A stretch of 64,000 nucleotides of DNA. It comes from Nectonema munidae (taxonomy: Eukaryota; Nematomorpha; Nectonematoida; Nectonematidae). Below are positions 36,401-51,400 of the stretch, piece by piece. The stretch covers positions 682,001-746,000 of the forward strand of contig JAUIRK010000879.1 of assembly GCA_030549495.1 (NCBI GenBank), read 5' to 3'. The translations under genes and the position numbers were made by a program. Within the stretch, counting starts at the first letter, position 1. Every line of letters starts with the position of its first letter. The notes under the pieces are model-generated. The model made no database searches. It had not been told where the DNA came from and saw nothing but the letters and a program-made list of their open reading frames with translations.

Positions 36401-39400
36401 AAATTATTTAGTTCAGTCAATTTAGCTGACTATTCTAAATTTTCTTCTACAAATGACGATCTTAATGATAACAAGAAAATCGGATAGAGAGATTCAAGCA
36501 CTCTGATCATAAACTCTTTTAGATTTAGGCCTTCATAAAAAATTTCTGGTTACGGTCTTGAATATGAGTAAGAATAATACTAAAATTTCACTACTCCCCA
36601 GCTCTGGCTTTAATACAGAAAAGAATGAGTGTCAAAGTAGTATTTTTTCATTTTTCTTCCGCTATAAACACATTTGTGGGCATCTGATGAAAGCAAAATA
36701 TACCAGGATCGTCGTTAGCAACGTTGAGAAAGACGTTGTGGTAGGTGTAAGCATTTTCATTGGATATTGTACAGGTGTATCTTCCAGCATCATTTCTTTC
36801 CACATTTGTGATGTTGAGATTGCAGTTGCGAATCGAAAACTTTGGACCAACACTATTAGCCCTTATAACACCACTTTGTATGAGTTTTCCTAAATCAACA
36901 AAAGCAATATAGTGTAGCATTCTTAGAGCACATCTCATTGAAACTTTGCATAGAAAACGAGCTTTTAAAAAGGTTTATCTACTTCAAAGTTGCGCGAACT
37001 TTAGTGTAATGAGTGAGGGTTAGAAAAATATCAAAAATCAAGATCCACTGCAGGAACACAAATACTAACTCTTGAATCTTTGCAAATCTTGTCTATAACA
37101 CCTAAAGTAAACCAATCATAAAGGTTCACTTCCGTTACAAAATTAGAGATGTTTTCTAGTTATAAATTTGCCTACATGCGATCGTGTTCAAAGAACATTT
37201 TCCCGATTTTTTCCATTCGGGTATATCAGTAGTTTGCAGGCGCTATATCTGATGGGACCAATTAGGCCCTCGGTGCGGGTTTGCCCACTCCTAGTCTTTA
37301 CTTGTTCATAAAACCCCTTCAGCACTCATCAGTAACATGATTGTAGGATGTACGGGCTATGGATCACACAATTCGTGAATAATTTCATCAGCACTGGACA
37401 CAAATGATGAAAAATATTGACCTCACTACCAATATTATGTCCTACAAACGAATCAAACTAATGATTGAAATGTCAATCAATGCATCTCAATTTGAGGCCT
37501 GCATAAAAATTGTTTAGTTAATGAAACTGGTACATAAAAATTGTTTCACATTCCACTTTCTTACTATTGGATGGAATGAAGGCAAACTCTTAACAATTTT
37601 TATTTATCATTATTATAAACAAAATTTATATTATAAAAATATAAAATAAATAGTACATAATAAAGAAAGGAAGAATTGTCTCCCATGTCCTATCTCTCCA
37701 GCTTTTCTAAATTTATATATACCATTTTTAGTTCCATCCCACCCATTTGCAATTCCGTTACACCCTTTTGCGATTCCATCTCACCCTTATTTATTAAAAA
37801 ATTTTTTTTTAATATTTACAATAATTTTCCTACTTTTTTATTCATTTCTTCTGATTCGTTGTTAAAATTTTAAAGTAAACGATCATAATTAATTATAACA
37901 AATATAGAAATCACTTTATTGCTGATTTTGCTGACTAGTTTAGGAGTATAAACTCCTTTTTCAAAGCAAATAATATATAAATGATAAAAAAAATCTTATT
38001 GAAATGCCAATAATACGAATTGGAATATTGAATGCCAATAGTAATTTTTTTTCTCACTATTTTATCATTTATATATTTGCTTTGAAAAAGGAGTTTATAC
38101 TCCGAAACTAGTCAGCAAAATCAGGAATAAAATGTCCAGTTTTTACAATATTTGTTATAATTATTTCACCTCAATGGGCATATCTGTTAAAGATTTTGTT
38201 TCTAAAGATCATAATTAAAGTAGACTGTAATAATCACATTATTTTTTGTAAAGTCAAAAACCACAAACTATTAATTTAATGAAACAACAAGATCTAATAA
38301 GAAGATGGAAATTCTATTAAATAAGCAGCTTCAATCCTAATTCTTTCAAATTCTGCAAAAAGCATTCTTCAATCCTATAAAGACAAAGTTTTTTTGGAAG
38401 TGGGTAATTGTGGAGGAAAAGCGTATAAAAAAGTTTTATCTAATCATGAAGAATTTATTGAACAGCTAATTTCAAACAATCCACAGATAACATATCAAGA
38501 TATGACTGAATCAGTAAAAAGCAAGAAAATGTATCTCTATCAATTTCCACTGTTAATACTATATTAAAAGAAAAAAGTTAATCCTAAACTTGATAGAGTT
38601 CAATATTGTTCAATCAATAAAAAACGAAAAGAGATTTGCGAAAACTTTGTAAATTATTGTCCGCAAGAAGGAAAAAACATTATATGCATTGATGAAACTG
38701 ATTTTAGTCCTCCATTCGAAGATCCAAAATTGGAAAAAGATGTAATGTAATTGTGCTAAATTTAAGAGGTATATTTTTACATTTTAGATTAAAAAATAGT
38801 CAAGTTAATATTGTATTTTTTAGGAAAAAAAGTTATACTTATTGCTGCTATGAATAAGGAAAAGATTCTTCAATATAAAATTATTGATGATGGAACATGC
38901 AACTCTACAAAATTTGAACAATTTTTATTGGAGCTTACAGAAAAAACTAAAAAAGAAATCTCAATTGTTAGTCCCTGGTTGTTGATGGACACATGTCAAA
39001 TTAAATTAATGTAAATCAATTCGAGCCATAATCTACAAATTATAATATTGATCTCCCTGTTCTTTTATGCTTTTTTTACAGAAAGTTTAAAGATTCTTTG
39101 AGGCATAGTTTTGATATCTTGAATGCTCCTTTTTCAATTCTGATAAAAAAATATAATTGAAAACTTCATATCATTTTTTTGTATTTTTTTTAATTGTTAT
39201 ATATTTTAATATTTTTGTTTCTGAAATTCAAATCAGTGTCTCACTTGATTCATCATTTTAGCGGTCATATGGCCTTTTGAACATCAAGTTGGAGGAAACT
39301 GATGCATCCCATTTTTTATTATTCCAAAACGTATAATGTCTGAATACTCATTTAATTTTGTTTTTCTATGCTTATCATGATAATAATAAACTTCTTATTT

Positions 39401-42400
39401 TTCTTCTTCCTCCTCTTCTTCTTCTTCTTCTTCTTAATAACAAATAAATAAAAAGTAGGAAAGATGTTGTAAATGTAAATATGTAAGAGTGAGACGGAAT
39501 TGCAAAAGGGTGTGATTGAACTGGAAAAGGGTGAGACGTAACTAAAAATAGTATTATATGTACACGAAGGACAAATATTTACTTGGATACACTAAGAATC
39601 ATCAAATATGGCTAATTATATTCCTCTTCCAAAATGTTAAAGTTAATTAAATTTTAGCAGACATACCATTTCTACTCCAAAAAACATGGGCGTTGGAAGT
39701 TGCTGAACAAGTAAACGAAGCATTTCCATGTATGCTCGCGGAAGCGTTTTCTGGTTTTTGTAAAAATCTAGGCTTATCTATTCCAAAATGAAAAAATTAA
39801 GTCAAAATCATCATCCCTTGGACTGTGTAGAATAAATCTTTAAAGAAAGATATTCAAACGTCTTACTTTTGTAACTCACAACTTACGACTGAATTACAAT
39901 AGAGCAGAGGCAGGGTGGGGGGGGGGGCGACTACGGCCCGCGAGTTTACCATTATCATGATGCAAAAATTTTGGATAGACTAGAAAATTTTAGATATTCA
40001 AACTACCTGATCCCAATACCGTTCAAACTATTTTCAACAAAATAGCCTACTATTTTATTAATTAATTTTTTTAGTTGAGTTCGTATTTTAAATTTTGAAG
40101 AATGAAATTATTTTTGATTGATATATTTATTGTTTCAAGAGAAAATAGTAAAAGTGGATTTGGTAATTATTTTTAAAAAAAGTTTTATAATTAACAAAAT
40201 ATTCCATTTTCTTACAGATGCTTAAATGAATTTACTTTAAAAATTAAGATTTTGATCAAGAAAAATAAGTCATTTTATTTTATATGCTAAAAAGACTGAA
40301 TCAATAAATTTTAAATGAACTTTAACTTAAAATTTTTTCTAAATATTAACAAAAAATATATTGTTAATATTTCTTTAAAAATTGTGTCTTTGATATTTTG
40401 AGTATTGTCCATTTTATTTTACCATCGGCCACTCAAGGTGTTTATTTTCAAGAAAAAGTTTGTCCATATCTGCTCCAAAATGAAAATCATTCTTTATTTT
40501 AGTAACAGTGGAGTTAAATGTTCACTAAAGTTTAAAATGGAATTTTTTTAATTCAAATTAGCTCATTTTAAGTGTGAAAATGCGCTTATTTCCAAACACC
40601 CATTTTATGTTAAAAGTTGTTGGCGCTTTCAAGTAGCCTTCGCACAATTCCATTTATCCCTCAAACATATGTGCTTTTAAAATAAATACTTTTATCACTC
40701 TTGTCAATTTAATATATTTAAAGAAGAGCTCTCAAAAGCTTATGTTGAAAGCCTGTGCAGATCTGATTTTTTAATTTTTAATGATGCATCAAAGAATTTT
40801 TACAGAAAAAATTGAGTAAATTGATGATGAGTTTCAGATTTTAAGATTAGCCATAACATATTTCGTGTTTTACTCTGACAAAAGTTTTTAATGACAGAAT
40901 AAAAATTCATCAATCTGATTTGATAGCAATTTTTAAACAATAAAGATGTATTCTATTTCGCGGAAGAAATGGTAGGACTTTACCTCACCTCTAATAATTT
41001 GGACAGGTACAGATATAACTTATTTTTAATATCCGCCACAGATATAAAAAAAGATACAGTATAAAAATAATCACTTGATCCACATCTTTTTTTCAAGAAA
41101 GGACTCCACTGCGAAGATGTCATTTTTTGGCGTCGAATCCAACACTCCAGGAAAAGAAAGAGATTTTTGTTCAGTTTCCTCAAATCGTTGAGCAATCGAA
41201 GCAGAGCGCAAGTACAATTTATTGGATTCAATCTCAAATCTCTTTAGTGAATTAATTGAATAAGTGCTAGAAACAAAATACTTTTCTCTTTCGTAGACTC
41301 TCTAAAACTTTCTTAACATGCACCAGAAGCAGACTCCAACTCCAAGTACTTAAAAGCTTAACGACAACTCTTTGCTTCCGACTTCACTACGAGAGCAAGG
41401 TTTAAGAGTTCGTAAATGTGAGCAGCCTCTTTGAAATTTTTTGCCTAAATTTCTGGAACTCTGCACTAGACATTACGCTTACCGTTATCTAATGCCACAA
41501 AACTAACTTAAAAATACTACAAATTAGTATCTTGACTATAGATATAAAGAGTGGACAAATGAAGATTGACAAATCAAGTGCTAGGAAGCTGGAAATGCTT
41601 AGCTTTCTCAAATTTTTAGTCGTGAATATGTAGATATATATCCAAAATATAATGTAAATTTTTCAGCCAATTGCATCAATTGTTATACTTGATTAAACTT
41701 GGATCGACAAAAGGAAGCACTCTTTAAAGGAAATTTCAAAGGCTGAAAATACCGACTTAAACTCTGGCAAGCTACACTGAAAGTTTTATGATCGATTTCA
41801 CTGAACTTTTGATAGAACAATACGAATAAATACGAGAAGCCATAATACGTTTGAACACAAAGCTAGGAAATATGCAATTTTAGCAGACATTTTTCACGGT
41901 ACCCGGACATTTGGCGGAAAGACAATTGTCCTACAGACATTTAGTCGACGTACATTTGGCTGAACGGACATTTCACCAAACAGACAATTGACCGAACAGA
42001 ACAGAACAGAACAGACAATTGATCTTTCGGCCAAATGTCCTGACACGGTAAAGATGCGTATGTTATTTTACGCTATTTATAACACAATTTTGTATATCCT
42101 TACGTGCCACCAATGAAATGTATTCCTCTACAGAGCACAAGTTTCACGCTTATAACTGTATTTGGACCTTCGTTCATCGAGTATTAAGCATCTATGTAAT
42201 CAATCACTCTTGCTCACTCAGGACTAATTTGCTATATTTTTGTAGGTTATAAGTGTCTAACTAATTACTGACCCACAAAAAACTGTCACACAATATTCCA
42301 TTTTATGGTTGGATTTGAAAATATGCTATACTATACTAACATCGACTCTAAGACTAACAATATTCTAACTATGGTAAACCTAACTCTAAAACTAACAATA

Positions 42401-45400
42401 TTCTAACTATGCTAAATCTAACAATATTCTAACTATACTAACACTATTCTAACATAACTTAATAAACACTAACTATGCTAACACAAACGTTAAAACAATA
42501 TTCTAACTATACTAACCCCAATTCTAAAACTAACAATATTCTAACTATGCTAAATCTAACTCTAACACTAACAATATTCTAACTATACTAACACTATTCT
42601 AACATAACTTAATAAACACTAACTATGCTAACACAAACGTTAAAACAATATTCTAACTATACTAACCCCAATTCTAAGACTAACAATATTCTAACTACAC
42701 TAAAACTAACTCTAAAAATATTCTAACTATACTAACACTAAAAATATACTAACTATGCTAACACTAACGGTATATTCTAACTATGCTATCACTAACTCTA
42801 AAACTTAGAATATTCTAACTACACTAAAACTAACTCTAACAATATTCTAACTATACTAACACTAAAAATATAGTAACTATGCTAACACTAAAGGTATATT
42901 CTAACTATGCTAACACTAACTCTTAAACTTAGAATATTCTAACTACACTAAAACTAACTCTAAAAATATTCGAACTATACTAACACTAACAATATTCTAA
43001 CTATGCATTCAACAGCCGTCAAAAATGGGCGTTAATTTTTGCCTATGACTACATTTTTGCGTCTTCATAGGGTTAATTAGGAAACAAAAAAATTTTCAGT
43101 CCACGAAAAAGAAAAGTATGGGTTGAAGGTGACAAATTCTCTTACATATAAAAGATGTTAAAATTCTTTATAAAATTTTTGGAAGATATCACCCTCAATT
43201 GATTGTTACTCAAATCTCTAAAAGAAAAAAACATGATATTAGTGGAACATTGAAGAAAGGAATTCAAAAAAACTTTATGCTGAAATAAAGGTGAATATAT
43301 ATTGGAGCATGCTTCTTTTTATTGATTTTATCCAAAGGAATGATTGATGCAGCTGTATTGAAAATTGTCAAGTAATAAACATTTAAAATTTTTATCGTGA
43401 ATTCAGACTTTTTGCAAAGAGTAAATGCATAAAAAAATCAATTAAATTTTTGCATATCAAAAAAACAAATTATTATCAAAGCGCTCCTTGCGAGTAAAGA
43501 GGTTGAGAACTATATTGTAAATTTGATGAGGACTTTAATTTTCTCCTTAAACAGGTTTGATCAATTCAGAACAAATTTTACACCTGGTCTGTTACCAGTT
43601 GGAGGTTTGGACGAATTTACCGAAAGCCTGGAGTTAAAACGTTATATACAAGCTTCAGTATACTCTCCCTCACACGTGTGCTGCAACTTTAATTCTTCAT
43701 GAAAAGTTTTTGCATGTTCTCTGATGATTGTTTCTCCAGACACTTCTACGATGAATTGATCTTATTTCTATAATTTGTAATTGATAATGTCGGGATTTTA
43801 TTTTAAATGTTCACTGTGGTTTGCGCTTTAGCGGGTAGCTAACTTATCGGATTTTTATTAAGTTTATAAAATACAAACGAGATTGAATAATTGAAATTAC
43901 AATTTTTGAAGGAGAAGTAAAGTAGTGAATGCATCAGAATGAATGGCTTTAATTCTATTGCTGCTTAAGTTCCTGACAATAAAAAAAACTTTTTATAAAA
44001 AAAAGTATAAAAGAAAAAAAGAGTTACATTTAAATTTTGAATCGATTTTTTAATTAAAAAAATTAAGAATAATAAAAAAGCATACAAATTTTTCAACTTC
44101 GTCAAACCAGAGAAAGAAAACTGACGAATTTGGGAAAGATAATTCTTTTGTAGATGACTAAAAAAACATATAATCAAAGGCACGCTTTGTAACTATTGTA
44201 ATCCAATGAATTGATCCATGATTTCTCACAAATTTGACGTAACTATTTACTGTCCTCACAATAAAGGGTGCCGGGTCAAAACGCCCAATACCAAAAAGCC
44301 CGAAAATAATAATTGGCGCGTTACTATTTTTTGAAGTTTTCAAAACGGTCAATTTGACACGAAATGATAGTGATCAATTTGACTTGAAAGATAAAAGAGA
44401 TCATACAAAAATACATTATTTCTTTGGTTTGAAAAACAATTAAACTACCAATTTAAACGGAAAATCAGTTTGAAAGCAGAAAAGACGTGACTGATTTAAA
44501 CAGGAAAACAAGAATATAAATAATTTCTGATTTTGGTTCAAAATTTTCAGAAGTAGTTCGATTCAATAAGATTGATAAATTAGGAATCTTGTATCTGTTT
44601 TTTATGCATGTGAAACAACAAAGTGTTAAATTTAACACATTCTTAGAAAAATATATAAGATAATAATTGGAAAAAAGCGTAGAAACAAGAAAAAATCTTA
44701 AATTTTTTTTGTAGATTCAAGTTTCAGACGTTCTTGTATCGGGTGTTTTGATATCGGGCGTTTTGGTTTTCGGACGTTTTGACTCGAATTCCAATAAATG
44801 CTGTAAAATTTCTCAAAGATTATTATCGAATTATCTTTATCGTATCCTTTGTACAAAAAGTTTTATCAATATTTGTCCTATAATCCTAATTTAGTCCACC
44901 TAGCACCGAGTTTAAGTTTTAGATCAGAGTCACACTAGACGGTGGCGTACAATAAATTAACATGTCTACTTAAGTGTGGACCTGTTAATGCACCTTAACT
45001 AGTTAATTAATTAACTAACAATAATCATAGTGATTGTTCGAGTGTAAATTTGTCGACAGTTAATTTTTACCATTTTTATATGCTATGACTATGATTTAAA
45101 ATTTACATTTTTTTAAATATTTATTTTTTATTTTTATATTATTCAAAGTTAAACTTGCTTGGATCATTTTTTGATTATCTTAATCACGTAAAAACGTTGT
45201 GTATAATAAATAACTTTGAAAATCTATCTGTCCTCATTTTTTAAAAAATTTTAGCGTTTGTTTGAATTCTCTCAATCTCTAGTATTGGCATCATCATCAT
45301 TTGCTAAGATAACTTCATAACTATGGCTCAGACAGAAACTATTAGTTAGTGCACAACCCATGTTAACCAGTTGGAAAAGCTTTTTTATTCAAATTTTATT

Positions 45401-48400
45401 TAGTTTTTTCAAGAATGCAGATATTTTTTTTGTTTTTTTTTTGGTTTTAAATTTAACTTTTATGTTTTTTTTCTGCAAAAATATGAGATTAAATAAAAAA
45501 AAACTTTAAACTTAGATATCAACTGGTTGTAAAGATAAGGTTTTGGCCTTTTCGAAAAGAACATATAAAATTAAGAGACCGTTTATTTGCATCACACCAT
45601 TTTTCTACGGATTTTAGGATGCTGTTTACATGCTCATAATCTTTGTGTTGAAGATTAGAATTTTATCTTCAGAATACATGGTGATCTCAGCTTCTTAATT
45701 TTCAATACATTTTACTATATCGTCATTGATGTGTTTTAAGAAAAATAAAGGTCCTAATATGGAGGAGCCTTGAGGAATTCCCGTTTCTGTGAGAAATATT
45801 TCAGACTTGCTACTGTTAAAAAATACGTAGTTTTCACAAAATTGTAAATAGCATGCCTCTTAAAAATGAAATTTATTTATAATTTTCTCCAAAAATGATT
45901 TTAATAATTTTTGGACAAACTAAAAATATTTAAATATAATCATTTTATAATATATAGAATAATTTTTTTAGATTTATATTTTCAATTTACAATATCCGTT
46001 GGGTTTTTTCATTGAAAAGACACAATTGCCCCGCTTGTATCGAACCATGAGGAAAGTAGGCTTGATGCGGGATCGAACCCAAGACCTTGAGTTATCGAAA
46101 CCCAGTATCAAACCAACCTTACTCACGTCCCTCCCATAAAATCTAACTTTCTCAAAAAAGAAGCAAAGTATTAAAATTTTAAACGATTACATTTTAAGAG
46201 TATTAAAATTTTGGCTTGCTTGTAAAATGAAAATAAATAGCAGCTTACCAAAGAGTAGGTCAGGGTGTCCCTTCTGGATCCCATCATGAATTGGCAAAAA
46301 TATAAAAGTTTACTCACAGGTTTTCCAAGGAAATAAAAGTGAACAAGGCTTTGTCTTTTATTGCAACTAAGTTGTTGTTGTTCAGAAATCTAAATAAAAA
46401 GCATAGATATATTATTTTTTCATGTGTAGAGAAATAATTTCTTGGTTTTTATATGCAACATATGTTAATTTCAAAATTCATGGGTTAAGTAAAATATAAC
46501 TAAACAGAGTTTTTAATATACATACAAAGAAGGCCAGCGTTAAACATTTTGCAAATATGTATGTGCAAAATATTCTTTTTTTTTTTAAAAAAACTTGTGC
46601 TCAATAAGGACTTTTGCCTGTAAGTGACTTTCTTTCTATTAGAAATATAAATTATCACATTTAAAGCAATTTTTTTATTTTATTTCCTAGTTAACTGCAT
46701 GACATTTTACTCGGTGCCCGGTCAAAACGCCCAAAACCAAAACGTCCGAAAATAATAATTCGGGCGTTAATATTTTTGAAGTTAATTCTATTTGGACAGT
46801 TTTCAAAACGGTCAATTTGACACGAAAAGATAGTGATCAATTTGACGTGAAAGATAAAAGTGATCACACAAAAATACATGATTTCTTTGGTTTGAAAAAC
46901 AATTAAACTACCAATTTAAATGGATTTAATCAGTTTGAAGCCAGAAAAGATGTGACTGATTTGAACAAGAAAACATGAATATAAATGATTTCTGATTTTG
47001 GTTCAAAATTTCAGAAGTAGTTCGATTCAATAAGATTGATATATTAGGAATCTTGTATCTGTTTTTTATGCATATGAAAGAGCAAAGTGTTAAATTTAAC
47101 ACATTCTTAGAAAAATATATAAGATAATAATTGGAAAAAAACGTAGATACAAGAAAAAATCTTAAATTTTTAAATATTTTTTGTAGATTCAAGTTTCACA
47201 CGTTCTTGTATCGGGTGTTTTGGTTTTCGGGCATTTTGACTCAAATTCATTTTACTCTAGTAGAGTAGCTCAAATTGGGCGCGCAATTATTAACGCGGCC
47301 TATGTATACAAATACAGGAGCTTTCTCCCTTCCCCTTAGTGGTTTGTCTGTTCGATACCGCAGAAGAAACCAGCTATACGCTCTGCAAAATATTATTTAT
47401 ATATTAAAATGGAAAAAAATAAATAATTTTTTTAAAAATATAATTTATAATTTTGTTTTCAATTTTTAGATGGCTTGATGTCAGAAAATTTTCCATGTCC
47501 TCAGTTTGTGAAAATATGAATTTGGACAAAAATTTAACCCTTTTAGGCATTGCTTTTTGAAATATAATACTATATATAATACCACACACATATATATAGA
47601 CCATCGCACTAATTCGGTCCTTCCGAATCAGTGATTTTTTTTAGTTTAGTGATGCTTCTTATTTTAATTAAAAAATCACACTTTGCTTACTCGATTTCCT
47701 TCAGTATAAACTTGACGCGAACAAAAATTTAATACCAAATGTCAGAAAGAACAACAAAAAATGATTGCACATTAGAATTTGTAAGTTAATTTTCAGGTGT
47801 ACTGATTTAATTATTTCAAACTTATTGTTTTAGGTGCTTTTGCCTTTCTCTAATTACTTTTTCTTGCAAGGCTCATAAGTTCTTCTTCATTTATGAAACT
47901 TTTATTTTCCAAAGCTTCAAGAAGCTCGGGTGTTAATTGAAACAATCCTTCAATAATTGCACTAAATTAAAAATTTCCGGGATAATCAATAGTGCGAAGA
48001 TTAACGAAGGTCAGAATTGGTGATTTTCGGATTGGAGGTAGTCAACTCTAGTGTGATTTTCTTTTTGAACGAATTTTCATACAAGTTAAAGTGGACATTG
48101 TTTATTTAGTGAGTCGATGACTAGTAGTGATACATTATGCTACTCTTAATTTAATGAGAAATATTGTAAAACAATAGTTTTTCATGGGGGGGGGTATTAA
48201 AACCTTTTAAATCAAAAAAAAAATTTTTAATGTTTGCCAACAGCAAAGGACCCCCCTTTTTCTCTGAGGAGGGGGGGGGGGGGGGTGGGTTTGGGGGGAC
48301 AAACAAAAAGGGTTAAAAAATCCCCCCCCCCCAAAAAAAAGGGAAAGGGGGAGGGGGGGGAGAAAGATGGAGAAATAAAAAAAAACAAAAAATAATAAAT

Positions 48401-51400
48401 TGCGGAAAATTTCAAGATTTACAGAAATACTGACATTGATTCATTATCAAGTATAACTTGTTTCTAAGTTTCCAAATTGTTGCTTTTTAGCACCCATCAA
48501 GCAATTCATTTTTTAAGTGGTCGATATCGCATCCCAGGTAAGAATAAACTTCCCTTGATACACATATGGTAAGGATAGTCACGATTCTGGATCAAACCGA
48601 GACCATCTGGATCAAGACCCTATTATATTTCTTACATTTAAAAATTGGAAATATTAAAAAAGTCAATAGAAATAGTAAAAAGGCTTCATTCAAAATTGCG
48701 AGGATGTATTTAAAGAAATTTTGAACAAAGACTTTTTACTATTTCTATGAACTTTTTTGAATTTTCTGAGATTTTGACTCATCCCCACCTCATCCATTTA
48801 TTGGAAATATTGTTCATACTTTTGATAAGCTGAATAATATAGATTATCATCTAGGATGAAGAAAGAAAGTAAGGCATACAAAGTTTTGAGTTTCGTAGAT
48901 TTCGATTTCAAGCTTTGTAATTGATTCAAAAATCTGATATTGTTGAAGCTGAGATCTCTAGAAAATAAAATAATACAAATTTTTATTTGTACAACGAGGT
49001 AGAAGTAATGTCAAGGTTTTCAAGAGGAAAATCAAGAGACATTGACAACCCTAATCAGGGTTCTAATGCCCGAAGAAACATTTCTTGGGATTAAAATGGA
49101 AATATATAACGCATTTTATAAAACAAGTGCTTCGTTTTTCCAGGTTTTGTAACAGGCTTGAATCGCTTCTCAGGGGGTCCGTGAACAGTTTTTCATTTTG
49201 TAAAAAAAACGAGTCCTAAGGGAGGGAGGATGTGAAAATATTCATCCGATTTGTACGTGTAGAAATACCTGAAACAAAAAGCGAACTTTTAAAGTTTGAA
49301 TAAATAACAAGCAGGGGATTATTGTCTTTTCTCCTTGAATTTACGTAAAATTTGCTTTGCTACCCGTATCTGACGTCATTTGAGATCAAATAATTCAATT
49401 TCCTTGTAAGGGCTGCATAGCCTTCATCAACTTTTTAAAGGGGTCCGTCCATGCCTGAATCAAGCTTATGAACCCCTGTTTAATCTTGGAAAATAAGATG
49501 TACTCCTAAAACATATGTAGAATGTGGTAAAATTTAAATGCGAAAAGACAAAGATGCTGTATCCAGTTTATTCACAAATATTTTTCTTTATGATGCCTAC
49601 AAAAAGGGTGTTAATTTTTGTATACAATAAAACGTTTAAGCTGACTCCAACAAAATGAGTGACGCCAAAGTGTAAAGTATAGTATGCTTTTCACCTATAC
49701 TCTATAAGTCGGGAGAGTCCGTATTTAACAAAATTTACGAGTATGAATTGTAATCATATTCGGAGATTATTCCTCCGACTCCCTAAGCCTGTTTAAGACC
49801 CTCGCAAGCCTATACGGCGCCCAAGGGCAAAAGTTTCTGTGTACGGTAATTGCTTTGTTCAGTTTAAATTCCATTTTTAAAGAATAATCTTACAAAATCA
49901 ATGATAGCATTACATTTTACTATGAAAAAAGTTTTTAGTGACACCATCAAGATTCATCTCAATCAGATGCGATAACAAATTTTAAGAGTTTTCTCTCATT
50001 TCTAACAATAGAAGCGTATTTTATGCATAGCTACCATTTGAAAGCCTTGTCTTCGGCCATATGTCACCTCTGTCCATATGTTAGGGCACTGGTTGGTATA
50101 TTTTCACAAGATAGAGGGTGATAAGAGATTTTTGAGGGAAAGTTGGTGTCTACAGTAAATCTGTGAGCAAGGATTAGCTGTTGTAGTGACGAGCATATGA
50201 CTGAGTATCGCTTTTGGGTGCTGAAAAGTCAAGGCCTAGCTGTTGCTGAATAAGTAGGTGTGTTTCCAGCATGGGTTTCGGGAGTTTTCAAGCTAATTAA
50301 TCACTTGTTCACGCTTGCATCGTATTGCTTGTCCTCAAATGATTGGAAGAACCAGTTTGCCTCTCAACAATAGTATCACCTCGTTTGATAAATCTGTCAC
50401 TTTCTCCTTTCAGCCTCTAATTGAGTTTCTAGCAAATTAGTACCGACAAATAATCTGCTTTTTAATGGAATTCAGCTTCTGTTGGCTGTGAGGCTTCTTG
50501 GACATACAGATGAGCTCTTCGTGATCATAATGGTCGCTGTCAAAATTATAAAAAAAATGAAAAAAAAATGAATATATAAGTTTCTAATTTGTTTTCATGT
50601 ATAATTTTCACGGTCACTGTTTTAATTTGTTTCAGTGTATATTCAAACCTTTTTGTCTTATTCTCTGATACACAAACATTTTTTAATATAGCAATAAGTA
50701 ATAACCGCAATCAACACAGACAATATACGATACAACGAGGGAGAAAAACATTGGGAAAATTCGTTAAAGTCAATATTGTATAGGATAGAGGGCTTGTCAA
50801 ATAATCGAGTGTCGGATAAACAAGGTTTGACCGTATTAACAATGAGTCTTCTAATACAAGTTTTTTCATATGGCCTTCAGAAGACAGACATAATTTGACT
50901 TTCTAACACCAAACAGTGAATCAACTCAACCAAGAATTCTATTTTTCAAAGATTTACAAAAGAGAATAGTCATGGTATAAAACCTTTACTTCGTTAGAGT
51001 ATAGCATATCTCTCGATAAGACTTTTTGTTACGCATTCAGTTGTTTCAGTACCAGAACATACAAATCTGAAAAGGCATTGATGGCCATCGGTTTCAACGC
51101 TGCCACAATAAAACTGCTGATTCATCGAAATGTGGTAATTTGATGAATTCATCTCGCAAATGGTAGCTATAAATCCTACTTTCAGAGAAATGCAGGATCA
51201 GTTCATGAAAAAGCTATAAATCTCCAAAGTATTCGTATTCACGATCATGCCATGAATTTTTCCTGATCCAAAGCGTCATTCAGGTGATTAGAGACGAAAT
51301 GGAAGAATCGGGAATGAACTCAATCCTAATAGATGAGTGTACAAATAATTGCAGACATTAAGAATTATATCAGTTTGTTTTTGCTTTGACTTTATCATAT

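Larger units (their letters stand above)
37722..39551 (+). mobile_element. Tc1/mariner-superfamily transposon, decayed
   Basis: Inverted repeats of about 68 bp lie at 37722-37789 and 39484-39551, each built of three iterations of a ~22-bp unit ('gagayggaattgcaaaagggtg'). A TA target duplication is at 37720-37721 and 39552-39553. The ends read CYATTTTTAGTT. Length is 1830 bp including a nested foldback element. It lies in the intron between exons 6 and 5 of the peroxidase gene, in the opposite orientation. Confidence 0.8.

Noticed and set aside
42330-43012. Interstitial telomere array
   Set aside because: The unit is not TTAGG/CCTAA and has ~20-bp and higher-order periods; it is a minisatellite.
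42330-43012. CRISPR-like regular repeats
   Set aside because: Repeats are contiguous and degenerate with no unique spacers, in a eukaryotic intron.
47404-47604. 66-codon minus-strand frame
   Set aside because: Phe/Ile/Lys-rich AT-driven translation without start context or motif.
48227-48415. Poly-Pro/Gly minus-strand frame
   Set aside because: Produced by G and C homopolymers that are probably consensus errors.
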